Notes: generated from the letters alone by a model not told the origin. Shown: positions 1 to 8,992, counted from the first letter of the stretch. The stretch: 64,000 nucleotides of DNA from Buttiauxella sp049686335 (GCF_049686335.1 NZ_JBAVHX010000008.1:248001-312000); one strand, 5' to 3'. A program made the numbers and translations.

Positions 1-483
1 CTGATCGAGTTTGCACGAAACGTTGCAGGTATGGCTAACGCCAACTCAACTGAATTTGTGCCAGACTGTAAATACCCGGTGGTCGCCTTAATCACCGAGT
101 GGCGAGATGAAGAAGGTAACGTTGAAGTTCGTACTGAAAAGAGCGACTTGGGCGGTACTATGCGTCTTGGCGGCCAGCAGTGTCAGTTGACCGATGGTAG
201 TCTGGTGCGCCAGATGTACGGTGAACCGACAATCGTTGAACGTCATCGCCATCGTTATGAAGTCAACAACATGTTGTTGAAGCAAATTGAAACAGCAGGT
301 CTGCGCGTTGCGGGCCGTTCCGGTGATGACCAACTGGTAGAAATCATCGAAGTGCCAAATCATCCGTGGTTTGTTGCTTGCCAGTTCCACCCGGAATTTA
401 CGTCGACTCCACGTGATGGCCACCCACTGTTTGCAGGCTTTGTTAAAGCTGCCGGTGAGTACCAGAAGCGTCAGGCGAAGTAA
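1..483 (+). CDS. pyrG: CTP synthase, C-terminal part (partial)
   Basis: Glutamine-hydrolysing CTP synthase, which makes CTP from UTP in the last step of pyrimidine nucleotide synthesis. The reading frame is open from base 1, so the start lies outside the window; about 160 C-terminal residues are present. They belong to the class I glutamine amidotransferase domain: the segment around CQFHPEF supplies the catalytic His and Glu, and the sequence closely follows E. coli PyrG to its end. It lies just upstream of eno, the usual enterobacterial pair, and is separated from it by a strong hairpin. Identification rests on direct resemblance to the family; nothing looks odd. Confidence 0.97.
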   Translation: MIEFARNVAGMANANSTEFVPDCKYPVVALITEWRDEEGNVEVRTEKSDLGGTMRLGGQQCQLTDGSLVRQMYGEPTIVERHRHRYEVNNMLLKQIETAGLRVAGRSGDDQLVEIIEVPNHPWFVACQFHPEFTSTPRDGHPLFAGFVKAAGEYQKRQAK

Positions 484-500
484 GCAGAGAGTTAGAACGA

Positions 501-530
501 CAACGCGCGAATGTTTCGCGCGTTGTTTGT
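501..530 (+). terminator. Hairpin between pyrG and eno
   Basis: An 11-bp perfect stem (501-511 with 515-525) closed by a 3-base loop and followed by TTTGT. It looks like an intrinsic terminator or attenuator for pyrG transcripts, leaving partial read-through into eno. Confidence 0.7.
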
Positions 531-567
531 CTGGAGTTTTAGTTTAACTTGTACTGAGGAAAATCTA

Positions 568-1872
568 ATGTCCAAAATCGTTAAAGTCATCGGTCGTGAA
601 ATCATCGACTCCCGTGGTAACCCGACTGTTGAAGCTGAAGTTCATCTGGAAGGCGGTTTCGTAGGTATGGCTGCTGCACCATCAGGTGCTTCAACTGGTT
701 CCCGCGAAGCGCTGGAACTGCGCGATGGCGACAAATCTCGCTACCTGGGCAAAGGCGTTCTGAAAGCCGTTGCTGCAGTTAACGGCCCGATCGCTGCGGC
801 TGTAACTGGTAAAGATGCGAAAGACCAGGCAAACATCGATAAAATCATGATCGACCTGGACGGTACCGAAAACAAATCCAACTTCGGCGCTAACGCAATC
901 CTGGCTGTTTCTCTTGCTGCTGCTAAAGCTGCTGCTGCCTCTAAAGGCCTGCCGCTGTATGCACACATCGCTGAACTGAACGGCACTCCAGGCAAATTCT
1001 CTATGCCACTGCCTATGATGAACATCATCAACGGTGGCGAGCACGCTGATAACAACGTTGATATCCAAGAGTTCATGATCCAACCAGTTGGCGCGAAAAC
1101 TCTGAAAGAAGCCATCCGTATGGGTTCTGAAGTTTTCCACACTCTGGCAAAAGTTCTGAAATCTAAAGGCATGGGTACTGCTGTTGGTGACGAAGGTGGC
1201 TATGCGCCAAACCTGGGTTCCAACGCTGAAGCACTGGCTGTAATCGCTGAAGCGGTTAAAGCTGCAGGCTACGAGCTGGGTAAAGATATTACTCTGGCTA
1301 TGGACTGTGCTGCTTCTGAATTCTACAAAGACGGTAAATACGTTCTGGCTGGCGAAGGCAACAAAGCTTTCACCTCTGAAGAATTCACTGCATTCCTGGA
1401 AGATCTGACCAAACAGTACCCAATCGTTTCTATCGAAGACGGTCTGGACGAGTCTGATTGGGATGGCTTCGCGCACCAGACTAAAGTTCTGGGCGACAAA
1501 ATCCAGTTGGTTGGTGACGATCTGTTCGTAACTAACACCAAAATCCTGAAAAGAGGTATCGACAACGGTATCGCTAACTCCATTCTGATCAAATTCAACC
1601 AGATCGGTTCTCTGACCGAAACTCTGGCTGCGATCAAAATGGCGAAAGATGCTGGCTACACTGCAGTTATCTCTCACCGTTCAGGCGAAACTGAAGACGC
1701 TACCATCGCTGACCTGGCTGTTGGTACTGCTGCAGGCCAGATCAAAACTGGTTCTATGAGCCGTTCTGATCGTGTTGCTAAGTACAACCAGCTGATTCGT
1801 ATCGAAGAAGCACTGGCTGCACAGGGCACACCAGCTCCGTTCAACGGTCTGAAAGAAGTTAAAGGTCAGTAA
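568..1872 (+). CDS. eno: Enolase
   Basis: Phosphopyruvate hydratase of glycolysis (2-phosphoglycerate to phosphoenolpyruvate); in enterobacteria it is also a component of the RNase E degradosome. The ATG at 568 follows a GAGGA ribosome site and gives the canonical N-terminus MSKIVKVIGREIIDSRGNP. The upstream in-frame start at 511 would begin inside the pyrG hairpin and was rejected. The product is 434 residues, two longer than E. coli enolase as I remember it, with a slightly extended C-terminus. The SGASTG loop near residue 40, the metal-ligand stretches around SIEDGLDE and VGDDLFVTN, and the catalytic lysine region ILIKFNQIGS are all visible. It ends with a strong terminator. Confidence 0.98.
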   Translation: MSKIVKVIGREIIDSRGNPTVEAEVHLEGGFVGMAAAPSGASTGSREALELRDGDKSRYLGKGVLKAVAAVNGPIAAAVTGKDAKDQANIDKIMIDLDGTENKSNFGANAILAVSLAAAKAAAASKGLPLYAHIAELNGTPGKFSMPLPMMNIINGGEHADNNVDIQEFMIQPVGAKTLKEAIRMGSEVFHTLAKVLKSKGMGTAVGDEGGYAPNLGSNAEALAVIAEAVKAAGYELGKDITLAMDCAASEFYKDGKYVLAGEGNKAFTSEEFTAFLEDLTKQYPIVSIEDGLDESDWDGFAHQTKVLGDKIQLVGDDLFVTNTKILKRGIDNGIANSILIKFNQIGSLTETLAAIKMAKDAGYTAVISHRSGETEDATIADLAVGTAAGQIKTGSMSRSDRVAKYNQLIRIEEALAAQGTPAPFNGLKEVKGQ

Positions 1873-1896
1873 TTCGTTACTGCTTTAAATTCTTAC

Positions 1897-1923
1897 AAAA
1901 AACCCGCTTCGGCGGGTTTTTTT
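1897..1923 (+). terminator. eno terminator
   Basis: A-tract, GC-rich stem CCCGC/GCGGG closed by a UUCG tetraloop, then a run of seven or more T. Textbook rho-independent terminator 25 bases after the eno stop. Confidence 0.93.
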
Positions 1924-2042
1924 ATTTCTATTTTTGTAGGCTCCTGAACACTTTACGTATCCTTTGACCAGTAGAGTTTGCGGATCCCTGGCCTGTCGAC
2001 CAGGCTTACGGGGACTTTTCACTCACAGGTCAGGAGACCGAC

Positions 2043-3059
2043 ATGAAAGCAGCAGTTGTGAATAAAGACCACTCTGTAGGGATCATTGATAAACCCGTTC
2101 GCGCCCTTCAACACGGCGAGGCATTGCTGACAATGGAATGTTGTGGCGTATGCCATACCGATTTACATGTAAAAAACGGAGATTTTGGTGACGTAACAGG
2201 CATTACGCTTGGGCATGAAGGCATTGGCGTGGTGAAGACTGTTGGTCCGGGTGTGACTTCCCTGAAAGTGGGTGACCGCGCAAGTGTTGCCTGGTTCTTC
2301 CGAGGATGCGGAAATTGCGAATACTGTAACACCGGCAACGAAACCCTGTGTCGTAGCGTCACTAACGCGGGTTATACCGCCGATGGTGGTATGGCTGAGG
2401 AGTGTATCGTTGTCGCTGATTACGCGGTAAAAGTCCCTGATGGTCTTGAATCTGCTGCAGCCAGTAGTGTGACTTGTGCAGGTGTCACCACTTATAAAGC
2501 GGTGAAAGTTTCGCACATCAAACCGGGCCAGTGGATTGCGATTTATGGCTTAGGCGGCCTGGGTAACCTCGCGTTGCAATACGCTAAAAATGTGTTTAAT
2601 GCCAAAGTGATAGCCGTTGACGTGAATGATGCTCAGTTAGATTTCGCCAAACAGTCCGGGGCGGATTTAGTCATCAACTCACGCACTGAAGATGCGGCCA
2701 AAGTCATCCAGGAGAAAGTAGGGGGCGCACATGCGGCGGTAGTGACAGCCGTGGCGAAAGAGGCATTCAACTCAGCTGTCGACGCCGTTCGTGCAGGCGC
2801 GCGCATTGTGGCGGTAGGTTTGCCATCTGATTCCATGAGCCTGAACATTCCACGCCTGGTTCTCGATGGTATCGAAGTAGTAGGTTCTTTAGTCGGAACG
2901 CGCCATGATTTAGCGGAAGCTTTCCAGTTTGCTGCCGAAGGGAAAGTGGTGCCTAAAGTCACCATGCGCCCACTGGAAGATATCAATGCCATTTTCAAGG
3001 AAATGGAAGAGGGTAAAATCAAAGGCCGTATGGTGATTGATTTTAAAACGAAGAAGTAA
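2043..3059 (+). CDS. adhP: Zinc-dependent alcohol dehydrogenase AdhP
   Basis: NAD-dependent, propanol-preferring alcohol dehydrogenase of the medium-chain dehydrogenase family (ethanol/propanol to aldehyde), cytoplasmic. 338 residues against 336 in E. coli AdhP, to which it aligns nearly end to end. Visible features: catalytic zinc site CGVCHTDLH near residue 35 with GHEGIG near 58 and the third Cys in CAGVTTYKA; four structural-zinc cysteines in CGNCEYCNTGNETLC; Rossmann motif GLGGLGNLA. The start is preceded by CAGGAGACCGAC, a good ribosome site. In E. coli adhP sits elsewhere on the chromosome, so its place between eno and queE is a relocation or a different ancestral arrangement. Confidence 0.93.
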   Translation: MKAAVVNKDHSVGIIDKPVRALQHGEALLTMECCGVCHTDLHVKNGDFGDVTGITLGHEGIGVVKTVGPGVTSLKVGDRASVAWFFRGCGNCEYCNTGNETLCRSVTNAGYTADGGMAEECIVVADYAVKVPDGLESAAASSVTCAGVTTYKAVKVSHIKPGQWIAIYGLGGLGNLALQYAKNVFNAKVIAVDVNDAQLDFAKQSGADLVINSRTEDAAKVIQEKVGGAHAAVVTAVAKEAFNSAVDAVRAGARIVAVGLPSDSMSLNIPRLVLDGIEVVGSLVGTRHDLAEAFQFAAEGKVVPKVTMRPLEDINAIFKEMEEGKIKGRMVIDFKTKK

Positions 3060-3079
3060 GCATTGTAGATAACTTAAAT

Positions 3080-3103
3080 TGGCCGGGATAATCCCGGCCA
3101 TTT
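3080..3103 (+). terminator. adhP terminator
   Basis: Nine-base arms TGGCCGGGA and TCCCGGCCA around TAA, followed by TTT, 20 bases after the adhP stop. It separates adhP from queE. Confidence 0.85.
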
Positions 3104-3164
3104 GCATGATCTCAACCGCCACATCTGCGATAATTACTCTTTAGACCTATTATCAGAGATGACT

Positions 3165-3836
3165 ATGCAGTACCCGATTAACGAGATGTTCCAGACCCTG
3201 CAAGGGGAGGGCTATTTTACTGGTGTGCCCGCCATCTTCATTCGCCTGCAAGGCTGCCCTGTGGGCTGCGCGTGGTGCGATACCAAACACACCTGGGATA
3301 AACTCGCAGATCGTGAAGTCTCACTGTTCAGTATTCTCGCTAAAACGAAAGAGAGCGATAAATGGGGTAATGCCAGCGCAGAAGATCTGCTGGCAATATT
3401 CCAGCGTCAGGATTATACCGCACGCCACGTGGTGATCACTGGAGGGGAACCGTGCATTCACGATCTCACGCCGCTCACATCACTGTTTGAGCACCACGGT
3501 TATAGCTGCCAGATTGAAACCAGCGGCACGCACGAAGTGCGTTGCACTGCGGGAACCTGGGTAACGGTTTCCCCGAAAGTGAATATGCGTGGTGGCTACG
3601 ATGTGCTGTCTCAGGCTCTGGAACGTGCAGACGAGATTAAGCATCCAGTGGGTCGCATGCGTGATATTGAAGCGCTCGACGAATTGCTGGCCACTCTGGT
3701 GGATGATAAAAAACGCATTATCGCGCTTCAGCCTATCAGCCAGAAAGAAGATGCAACGCGCCTGTGTATCGAAACCTGTATCGCCCGTAACTGGCGGCTA
3801 TCGATGCAGACGCATAAGTATTTGAATATCGCTTAA
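3165..3836 (+). CDS. queE: 7-carboxy-7-deazaguanine synthase QueE
   Basis: Radical-SAM enzyme of queuosine (tRNA modification) synthesis; converts 6-carboxytetrahydropterin to 7-carboxy-7-deazaguanine. The ATG at 3165 gives MQYPINEMFQTLQGEG, the conserved N-terminus, and 223 residues as in E. coli; an earlier in-frame ATG at 3102 overlaps the adhP terminator and is not used. The atypical radical-SAM cluster CX3CX2C is present as CPVGCAWC near residue 31, with ITGGEPC as the SAM-binding glycine motif. It is convergent with queD, the preceding enzyme of the same pathway, and shares a bidirectional terminator with it. Confidence 0.96.
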   Translation: MQYPINEMFQTLQGEGYFTGVPAIFIRLQGCPVGCAWCDTKHTWDKLADREVSLFSILAKTKESDKWGNASAEDLLAIFQRQDYTARHVVITGGEPCIHDLTPLTSLFEHHGYSCQIETSGTHEVRCTAGTWVTVSPKVNMRGGYDVLSQALERADEIKHPVGRMRDIEALDELLATLVDDKKRIIALQPISQKEDATRLCIETCIARNWRLSMQTHKYLNIA

Positions 3837-3842
3837 AACAAA

Positions 3843-3870
3843 AAAGGCACCTTTACGGTGCCTTTCTTTT
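3843..3870. terminator. Bidirectional terminator, queE/queD
   Basis: Nine-base stem AAAGGCACC/GGTGCCTTT with TTTAC loop, T-rich on both strands. It sits between two convergent genes and probably serves both. Confidence 0.85.
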
Positions 3871-4228
3871 AACCTTTATACACGCAACCGGCGGTACAAG
3901 TTTCTTTGACCATGACCGCACTCAGCAGCGGAACAATCGGTTTCATTTCGTCCCAAATCCATTTAGCCAGGACTTCGCTGGTTGGATTCTCAAGACCTGG
4001 AATATCATTCAAATAGTAATGATCCAGACGGTCATAGGTCGGCTTAAACGCGGCCTTCAGCTCTGAAAAATCCATTATCCAGCCGGTATACGGATCAACC
4101 TCGCCAGTGATTTCCAGGCGCACCATAAAGGAATGGCCATGTAAGCGACCGCACTTGTGGCCTTCAGGAACATGTGGCAGGTGGTGAGCGGCTTCGAAGG
4201 TAAAATCTTTAAACAGGGTGGTGGTCAT
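3869..4228 (-). CDS. queD: 6-carboxy-5,6,7,8-tetrahydropterin synthase QueD
   Basis: Converts 7,8-dihydroneopterin triphosphate to 6-carboxytetrahydropterin, the substrate of QueE. 119 residues, member of the 6-pyruvoyl-tetrahydropterin synthase fold. Zinc ligands His15, His30 and His32 lie in AAHHLPH and RLHGHSF, with the catalytic Cys26 between them (GHKCGRL). The C-terminal VKETCTAGC segment is also conserved. The gene is divergent from cysJ and convergent with queE. Its stop lies at the edge of the shared terminator. Confidence 0.95.
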   Translation of the reverse strand: MTTTLFKDFTFEAAHHLPHVPEGHKCGRLHGHSFMVRLEITGEVDPYTGWIMDFSELKAAFKPTYDRLDHYYLNDIPGLENPTSEVLAKWIWDEMKPIVPLLSAVMVKETCTAGCVYKG

Positions 4229-4532
4229 TATTACTTTCTCTGTAGGGCGAAAAACCGCCGCATAGTACCGGAATCCACTATTTTGCGCATTAACTTAAAT
4301 CATGCCCTTGGCGTAAATCCCCGGCTCCCCTCTTATTTTCTATTTTATCTTTTGTTTTTCATTGGCTTAGCTAACCACTTTTAACGTTATGAATTACCCG
4401 TAAAAGCGGTTAGTCATTTTGGTTATTTGTTATTTCTATCCCTTCTTTAATTGTTACTATCGCTCTGGTTAACCTTACCTTATTGCCGTTTATCCGTTGA
4501 AAACGGACCTTTGCTACTGGAACTCACAACGC
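4229..4532. promoter_or_regulatory. queD–cysJ divergent intergenic region
   Basis: 304 bases without a convincing gene, AT-rich in the half next to cysJ (4330-4490). In enterobacteria the cysJIH promoter is activated here by CysB with N-acetylserine. The region has several degenerate TTA/TAA direct repeats of the kind CysB binds, but the motif is too weak to place by eye. The promoter role is inferred from gene layout. Confidence 0.5.
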
Positions 4533-6338
4533 ATGACAACTCAGGCTCCACCGACCGCATTGCTGCCGCTAACTCCGGAGCAACTGGCACGCCTCCAGGC
4601 GGCGACGACAGATTTCTCACAGACTCAATTGGCCTGGTTATCCGGCTATTTTTGGGGAATGATCAATCAACAACCGGGCACGGTTGCTGCGGCACAGCCC
4701 GCTGCGGCTGAAGTTCCGGTGATTACGCTGATTTCAGCATCTCAAACCGGTAACGCGCGCCGTGTGAGCGAACAACTGCGCGACGATTTGCTGGCGGCGA
4801 AATTAAACGTCAACCTGGTGAATGCGGGCGACTATAAATTCAAACAAATTGCCCAGGAAAAATTGCTGATTGTCGTGACCTCCACCCAGGGTGAAGGTGA
4901 GCCGCCAGAAGAAGCCGTCGCGCTGCACAAGTTCTTGTTCTCTAAAAAAGCACCGAAACTTAATGGTACAGCCTTTGCTGTATTTAGCCTGGGTGACACT
5001 TCTTACGAATTCTTCTGCCAGTCCGGTAAAGACTTTGACACTAAACTCGCGGAATTAGGCGGTGAACGCCTTTTAGACAGGGTTGATTGCGACGTCGAGT
5101 TCCAGCCAGCAGCACTTACCTGGCGCGCCAACATTGTTGAAGTCCTCAAATCTCGCGTGCCGACTGAATCACCAGCACAAGCGGCAGTGACGGCAACAGG
5201 CGTGACCAACGAAATCTTCACCAGCCCATACACAAAAGAAGCGCCGCTCGTTGCGTCACTGGCGGTGAACCAGAAAATTACTGGCCGTGACTCGGAAAAA
5301 GACGTGCGCCATTTTGAAATCGATCTTGGCGATTCAGGTCTGCGCTACCAACCAGGTGACGCGCTTGGCGTCTGGTATCAAAACTGCCCTGCATTAGTGA
5401 AAGAGCTGGTTGAACTGCTATGGCTAAAAGGTGATGAGAGCGTCACCGTCGATGGCAAAACGTTGTCACTGAGCGAAGCGCTGGAGTGGCATTTCGAGCT
5501 GACGATTAACACCGGCAACATTGTTGAGAAGTACGCGCAACTCACGCGCAATGCCACATTGCTGGATCTGGTGGGCGATAAAACTAAACTGCAGCACTTT
5601 GCCCAGAGCACGCCAATTGTCGACATGGTGCGTTACGCGCCAGCGGAATTGACCGCCGGGCAGTTGATTGAGTTGCTGCGCCCGCTGACCCCGCGCCTGT
5701 ATTCCATCGCCTCATCTCAGGCTGAAGCGGAAAGCGAAGTACATATTACGGTTGGCGTGGTGCGTTATGACATCGAAGGTCGTGCCCGTACCGGTGGCGC
5801 ATCTGGTTTCCTGGCTGACCGGCTTGAAGAAGATGGCGAAGTGCGCGTGTTCATTGAACATAACGATAACTTCCGTCTGCCCGCTAATCCGGAAACGCCG
5901 GTCATTATGATTGGCCCTGGGACGGGTATCGCGCCATTCCGCGCGTTTATGCAGCAGCGTGAAAACGACGGTGCAACCGGTAAAAACTGGCTGTTCTTCG
6001 GCAACCCGCATTTTACCGACGATTTCCTCTATCAGGTTGAATGGCAGCGTTACGTCAAAGACGGCCTGCTGACTCATATCGACCTCGCCTGGTCTCGCGA
6101 CCAGGAACATAAAATATACGTACAAGATAAACTGCGCGAAAAAGGCGCGGAACTGTGGAACTGGATCAAAGACGGTGCCCACATTTACGTCTGCGGCGAT
6201 GCAAATCGCATGGCAAAAGACGTTGAGCATGCATTACTGGAAGTGGTAGCCGAGTTTGGTGGTATGGACACTGAAACGGCCGATGAATTTTTAAGTGAGC
6301 TGCGCGTTGAGCGCCGTTATCAGCGAGATGTCTACTAA
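4533..6338 (+). CDS. cysJ: NADPH-sulfite reductase flavoprotein subunit
   Basis: Flavoprotein alpha subunit of assimilatory sulfite reductase; passes electrons from NADPH through FAD and FMN to CysI. 601 residues. N-terminal flavodoxin domain (about 65-200, ISASQTGNARR binds the FMN phosphate), then connecting and FAD domains (RLYSIASSQAE), then the NADPH domain (IMIGPGTGIAPFRAF) and the family C-terminus ERRYQRDVY. The start was placed at 4533 (MTTQAPP, matching E. coli MTTQVPP); a farther in-frame ATG at 4497 adds 12 non-conserved residues. The ribosome site before 4533 is weak. The stop overlaps the cysI start as TAATG. Confidence 0.96.
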   Translation: MTTQAPPTALLPLTPEQLARLQAATTDFSQTQLAWLSGYFWGMINQQPGTVAAAQPAAAEVPVITLISASQTGNARRVSEQLRDDLLAAKLNVNLVNAGDYKFKQIAQEKLLIVVTSTQGEGEPPEEAVALHKFLFSKKAPKLNGTAFAVFSLGDTSYEFFCQSGKDFDTKLAELGGERLLDRVDCDVEFQPAALTWRANIVEVLKSRVPTESPAQAAVTATGVTNEIFTSPYTKEAPLVASLAVNQKITGRDSEKDVRHFEIDLGDSGLRYQPGDALGVWYQNCPALVKELVELLWLKGDESVTVDGKTLSLSEALEWHFELTINTGNIVEKYAQLTRNATLLDLVGDKTKLQHFAQSTPIVDMVRYAPAELTAGQLIELLRPLTPRLYSIASSQAEAESEVHITVGVVRYDIEGRARTGGASGFLADRLEEDGEVRVFIEHNDNFRLPANPETPVIMIGPGTGIAPFRAFMQQRENDGATGKNWLFFGNPHFTDDFLYQVEWQRYVKDGLLTHIDLAWSRDQEHKIYVQDKLREKGAELWNWIKDGAHIYVCGDANRMAKDVEHALLEVVAEFGGMDTETADEFLSELRVERRYQRDVY

Positions 6339-8050
6339 TGAGCGAAAAACACCCAGGACCATTAGTGGTCGAAGGCAAACTGTCTGACGCCGAGCGTCTG
6401 AAACGCGAAAGCAATTATTTGCGCGGCACCATCAAAGAAGATTTGCAGGATGGGCTGACGGGCGGCTTCAGAGGCGATAACTTTTTGCTGATCCGCTTCC
6501 ACGGCATGTACCAGCAAGACGACCGTGATATCCGTGCTGAACGTGCGGAGCAAAAACTCGAACCGCGCCACGCCATGATGCTGCGCTGCCGTCTGCCGGG
6601 TGGGATTATCACCACTGAGCAATGGCGCGCCATTGATAAATTTGCCGAAGACAAAACCATTTACGGCAGCATTCGTCTGACTAACCGCCAGACTTTCCAG
6701 TTCCACGGCATTCTGAAAAAGAACGTGAAACCGGCACACGAAATGCTGCATGAAGTAGGACTTGATGCGCTGGCGACCGCTAATGACGTAAACCGCAACG
6801 TACTGTGTACGTCGAACCCGGTGGAGTCTGAGTTACATCAGGAAGCTTACGAGTGGGCGAAAAAGCTCTCCGAACACTTGCTGCCGCGCACTCGTGCTTA
6901 CGCTGAAATCTGGTGGGATCAAGAGAAAGTTGCGACCACTGACGAAGAGCCGATCCTCGGTGAAACGTATTTGCCGCGTAAGTTTAAAACCACGGTCGTC
7001 GTACCCCCGCAGAACGATGTCGATCTTCATGCCAATGACATGAACTTCATCGCCATTGCAAAAGACGGCAAGTTGGTGGGCTTCAACCTGTTGGTGGGCG
7101 GCGGTTTGTCCATCGAACACGGTAACAAAGCGACCTATGCGCGTACCGCGAGCGAGTTTGGTTACATTCCACTTGAGCACACGCTGGCGGTGGCGGAAGC
7201 CGTTGTGACCACACAGCGTGACTGGGGTAACCGTACCGATCGTAAAAACGCTAAAACCAAATACACCCTTGAGCGCGTTGGCGTTGACGTGTTTAAAGCC
7301 GAAGTTGAACGTCGTGCCGGCATCACCTTTGAACCGACTCGCCCGTATGAATTTACAGGACGTGGCGATCGCATTGGTTGGGTAAAAGGTGTTGATAATA
7401 AATGGCACCTGACGCTGTTTATCGAAAACGGTCGTATTCTGGATTATCCGGATCGTCCGCTGAAAACAGGTTTGATGGAGATCGCGAAGATCCACAAAGG
7501 TGACTTCCGCCTGACCGCGAACCAGAACCTGATCGTCGCGGGAGTACCAGAAGCCGAAAAAGCAGCAATCGAGAAGATCGCCAAAGAAAGCGGCTTGATG
7601 AACGCCGTGAAACCGCAGCGTGAAAACTCGATGGCGTGTGTTTCCTTCCCGACCTGCCCACTGGCGATGGCTGAAGCTGAACGCTTCCTGCCGCAGTTTG
7701 TGACCAAAGTTGAAGAAGTGCTGGAAAAACACCACGTGCCGGATGAACACATCGTCACGCGCGTAACCGGCTGCCCGAACGGCTGTGGCCGTGCAATGCT
7801 GGCGGAAATCGGCCTGGTAGGGAAAGCGCCTGGACGCTACAACCTGCACATCGGCGGTAACCGTATCGGCACGCGTATCCCGCGTATGTATCGTGAAAAT
7901 ATTACTGAGCCAGAGATTCTTGCATCCATTGATGAACTGGTTGGACGCTGGTCGAAGGAGCGCGAAGGGGATGAAGGCTTCGGCGATTTCACCATTCGTG
8001 CCGGGATTATCCGTCCGGTGCTGGATCCCGCTCGGGACTTGTGGGACTAA
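6338..8050 (+). CDS. cysI: Sulfite reductase hemoprotein subunit
   Basis: Beta subunit that reduces sulfite to sulfide with siroheme and a [4Fe-4S] cluster. 570 residues, as in E. coli. The four cluster cysteines are visible in two pairs, CVSFPTC (near 434-440) and CPNGCG (near 479-483). Two ferredoxin-nitrite-reductase-like repeats are recognisable (RLTNRQTFQFHGI and RLTANQNLIVAGV). Its ATG shares one base with the cysJ stop, indicating translational coupling. Downstream the operon is interrupted by a REP pair before cysH. Confidence 0.97.
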   Translation: MSEKHPGPLVVEGKLSDAERLKRESNYLRGTIKEDLQDGLTGGFRGDNFLLIRFHGMYQQDDRDIRAERAEQKLEPRHAMMLRCRLPGGIITTEQWRAIDKFAEDKTIYGSIRLTNRQTFQFHGILKKNVKPAHEMLHEVGLDALATANDVNRNVLCTSNPVESELHQEAYEWAKKLSEHLLPRTRAYAEIWWDQEKVATTDEEPILGETYLPRKFKTTVVVPPQNDVDLHANDMNFIAIAKDGKLVGFNLLVGGGLSIEHGNKATYARTASEFGYIPLEHTLAVAEAVVTTQRDWGNRTDRKNAKTKYTLERVGVDVFKAEVERRAGITFEPTRPYEFTGRGDRIGWVKGVDNKWHLTLFIENGRILDYPDRPLKTGLMEIAKIHKGDFRLTANQNLIVAGVPEAEKAAIEKIAKESGLMNAVKPQRENSMACVSFPTCPLAMAEAERFLPQFVTKVEEVLEKHHVPDEHIVTRVTGCPNGCGRAMLAEIGLVGKAPGRYNLHIGGNRIGTRIPRMYRENITEPEILASIDELVGRWSKEREGDEGFGDFTIRAGIIRPVLDPARDLWD

Positions 8051-8063
8051 CGTTACCGTTATT

Positions 8064-8136
8064 GTCGGATGACGCTACGCTTATCCGACCGACTAAAATC
8101 AATTGTAGGGTGGATAAGCCGCAGGCGTCATCCACC
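8064..8136. repeat. REP/BIME pair between cysI and cysH
   Basis: Two REP-like palindromes in opposite orientation: GTCGGAT (8064-8070) with ATCCGAC (8083-8089), and GGTGGAT (8109-8115) with ATCCACC (8130-8136). Their cores share GACGC and CTTATCC. Inside the cysJIH operon such a unit may protect the upstream cysJI mRNA or lower cysH expression. Confidence 0.85.
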
Positions 8137-8163
8137 ATGATTTAAGAAAAAAGCGAGGAACGT

Positions 8164-8895
8164 ATGACCGTACTCGATCTAAAAGCGTTAAATGATCTGC
8201 CAAAAGTTGAGCGCGTGATGGCGTTGGCCGAGGTCAATAGCCAGCTCGAAAAACTCACTGCTGAGCAGCGTGTAACCTGGTCGCTGGAAAATTTGCCGGG
8301 CGAATTTGTGCTGTCCTCAAGCTTTGGCATTCAGGCGGCGGTTTCGCTGCACCTGGTGACCCAACAGTTTCCGGATATTCCGGTGATACTCACCGATACC
8401 GGTTATCTGTTCCCGGAAACCTACCAGTTTATCGATGAACTGACCGACAAACTGAAGCTGAACCTGAAAGTATTTAGTGCTAAGGAAAGTGCGGCCTGGC
8501 AGGAAGCGCGCTACGGTAAATTGTGGGAGCAGGGCGTTGAAGGCATTGAAAAATACAATGACATCAACAAAGTCGAACCTATGAATCGTGCGCTGCGTGA
8601 ACTAAATGGCCAAACCTGGTTTGCGGGTTTGCGCCGCGAACAGTCAGGTAGCCGGGCGAATTTACCGGTGCTGGCGATTCAGCGTGAAGTGTTTAAAATC
8701 CTGCCGATCATCGACTGGGACAACCGCACCGTTTACCAGTATCTGACTGCCAATGGCCTGAAATACCACCCATTGTGGGATCAGGGCTATCTCTCGGTGG
8801 GCGACACCCATACCACACGTAAGTGGGAAGAAGGCATGGCAGAAGAAGAAACCCGCTTCTTTGGATTGAAACGTGAATGCGGGTTGCACGAATAA
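8164..8895 (+). CDS. cysH: Phosphoadenosine phosphosulfate reductase
   Basis: Thioredoxin-dependent PAPS reductase, which releases sulfite for CysJI. 243 residues. The PP-loop fold is seen at LSSSFGIQAA near residue 50. The family's catalytic cysteine lies in the C-terminal ECGLHE tail. The two further cysteine pairs of the [4Fe-4S] assimilatory type (APS reductases) are absent, so PAPS is the expected substrate. GAGGAACGT precedes the ATG. It is the last gene of cysJIH, followed at once by a terminator and the accessory island. Confidence 0.96.
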   Translation: MTVLDLKALNDLPKVERVMALAEVNSQLEKLTAEQRVTWSLENLPGEFVLSSSFGIQAAVSLHLVTQQFPDIPVILTDTGYLFPETYQFIDELTDKLKLNLKVFSAKESAAWQEARYGKLWEQGVEGIEKYNDINKVEPMNRALRELNGQTWFAGLRREQSGSRANLPVLAIQREVFKILPIIDWDNRTVYQYLTANGLKYHPLWDQGYLSVGDTHTTRKWEEGMAEEETRFFGLKRECGLHE

Positions 8896-8920
8896 ATTTC
8901 TGAAAGTTTGAGAATGAATG

Positions 8921-8952
8921 AGCCTTTCACGTAATTGTGAAGGGCTTTTTTA
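8921..8952 (+). terminator. cysH terminator
   Basis: Ten-base stem (8921-8930 with 8937-8946, one G·T pair) followed by TTTTTTA. Rho-independent terminator of cysJIH and the left border of the accessory island. Confidence 0.88.
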
Positions 8953-8977
8953 TTGGTGCAGGAAAAATAAAATTCTC

Positions 8978-8992
8978 ATTAGTCATACTAAT
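8978..8992. promoter_or_regulatory. Operator-like palindrome O1
   Basis: ATTAGTCATACTAAT: perfect 6-base arms around CAT. It fits the t-N-GT-N-AC-N-a layout used by FadR-subfamily GntR repressors. Near-identical copies occur at the other island promoters. Inferred to bind the regulator encoded at 13320. Confidence 0.6.

Noticed and set aside
511..567. Longer enolase start
   Set aside because: It begins in the loop of the pyrG hairpin; the enolase N-terminus is fixed by the family at 568.
691..1677. 328-codon open frame on the minus strand inside eno
   Set aside because: Mirror of a highly biased, strongly expressed gene; codon bias keeps the opposite frame open. No ribosome site and no recognisable protein.
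6833..7849. 338-codon open frame on the minus strand inside cysI
   Set aside because: Shadow of cysI; the protein-like composition is unnatural (rich in Phe, His, Arg) and there is no promoter or ribosome site.
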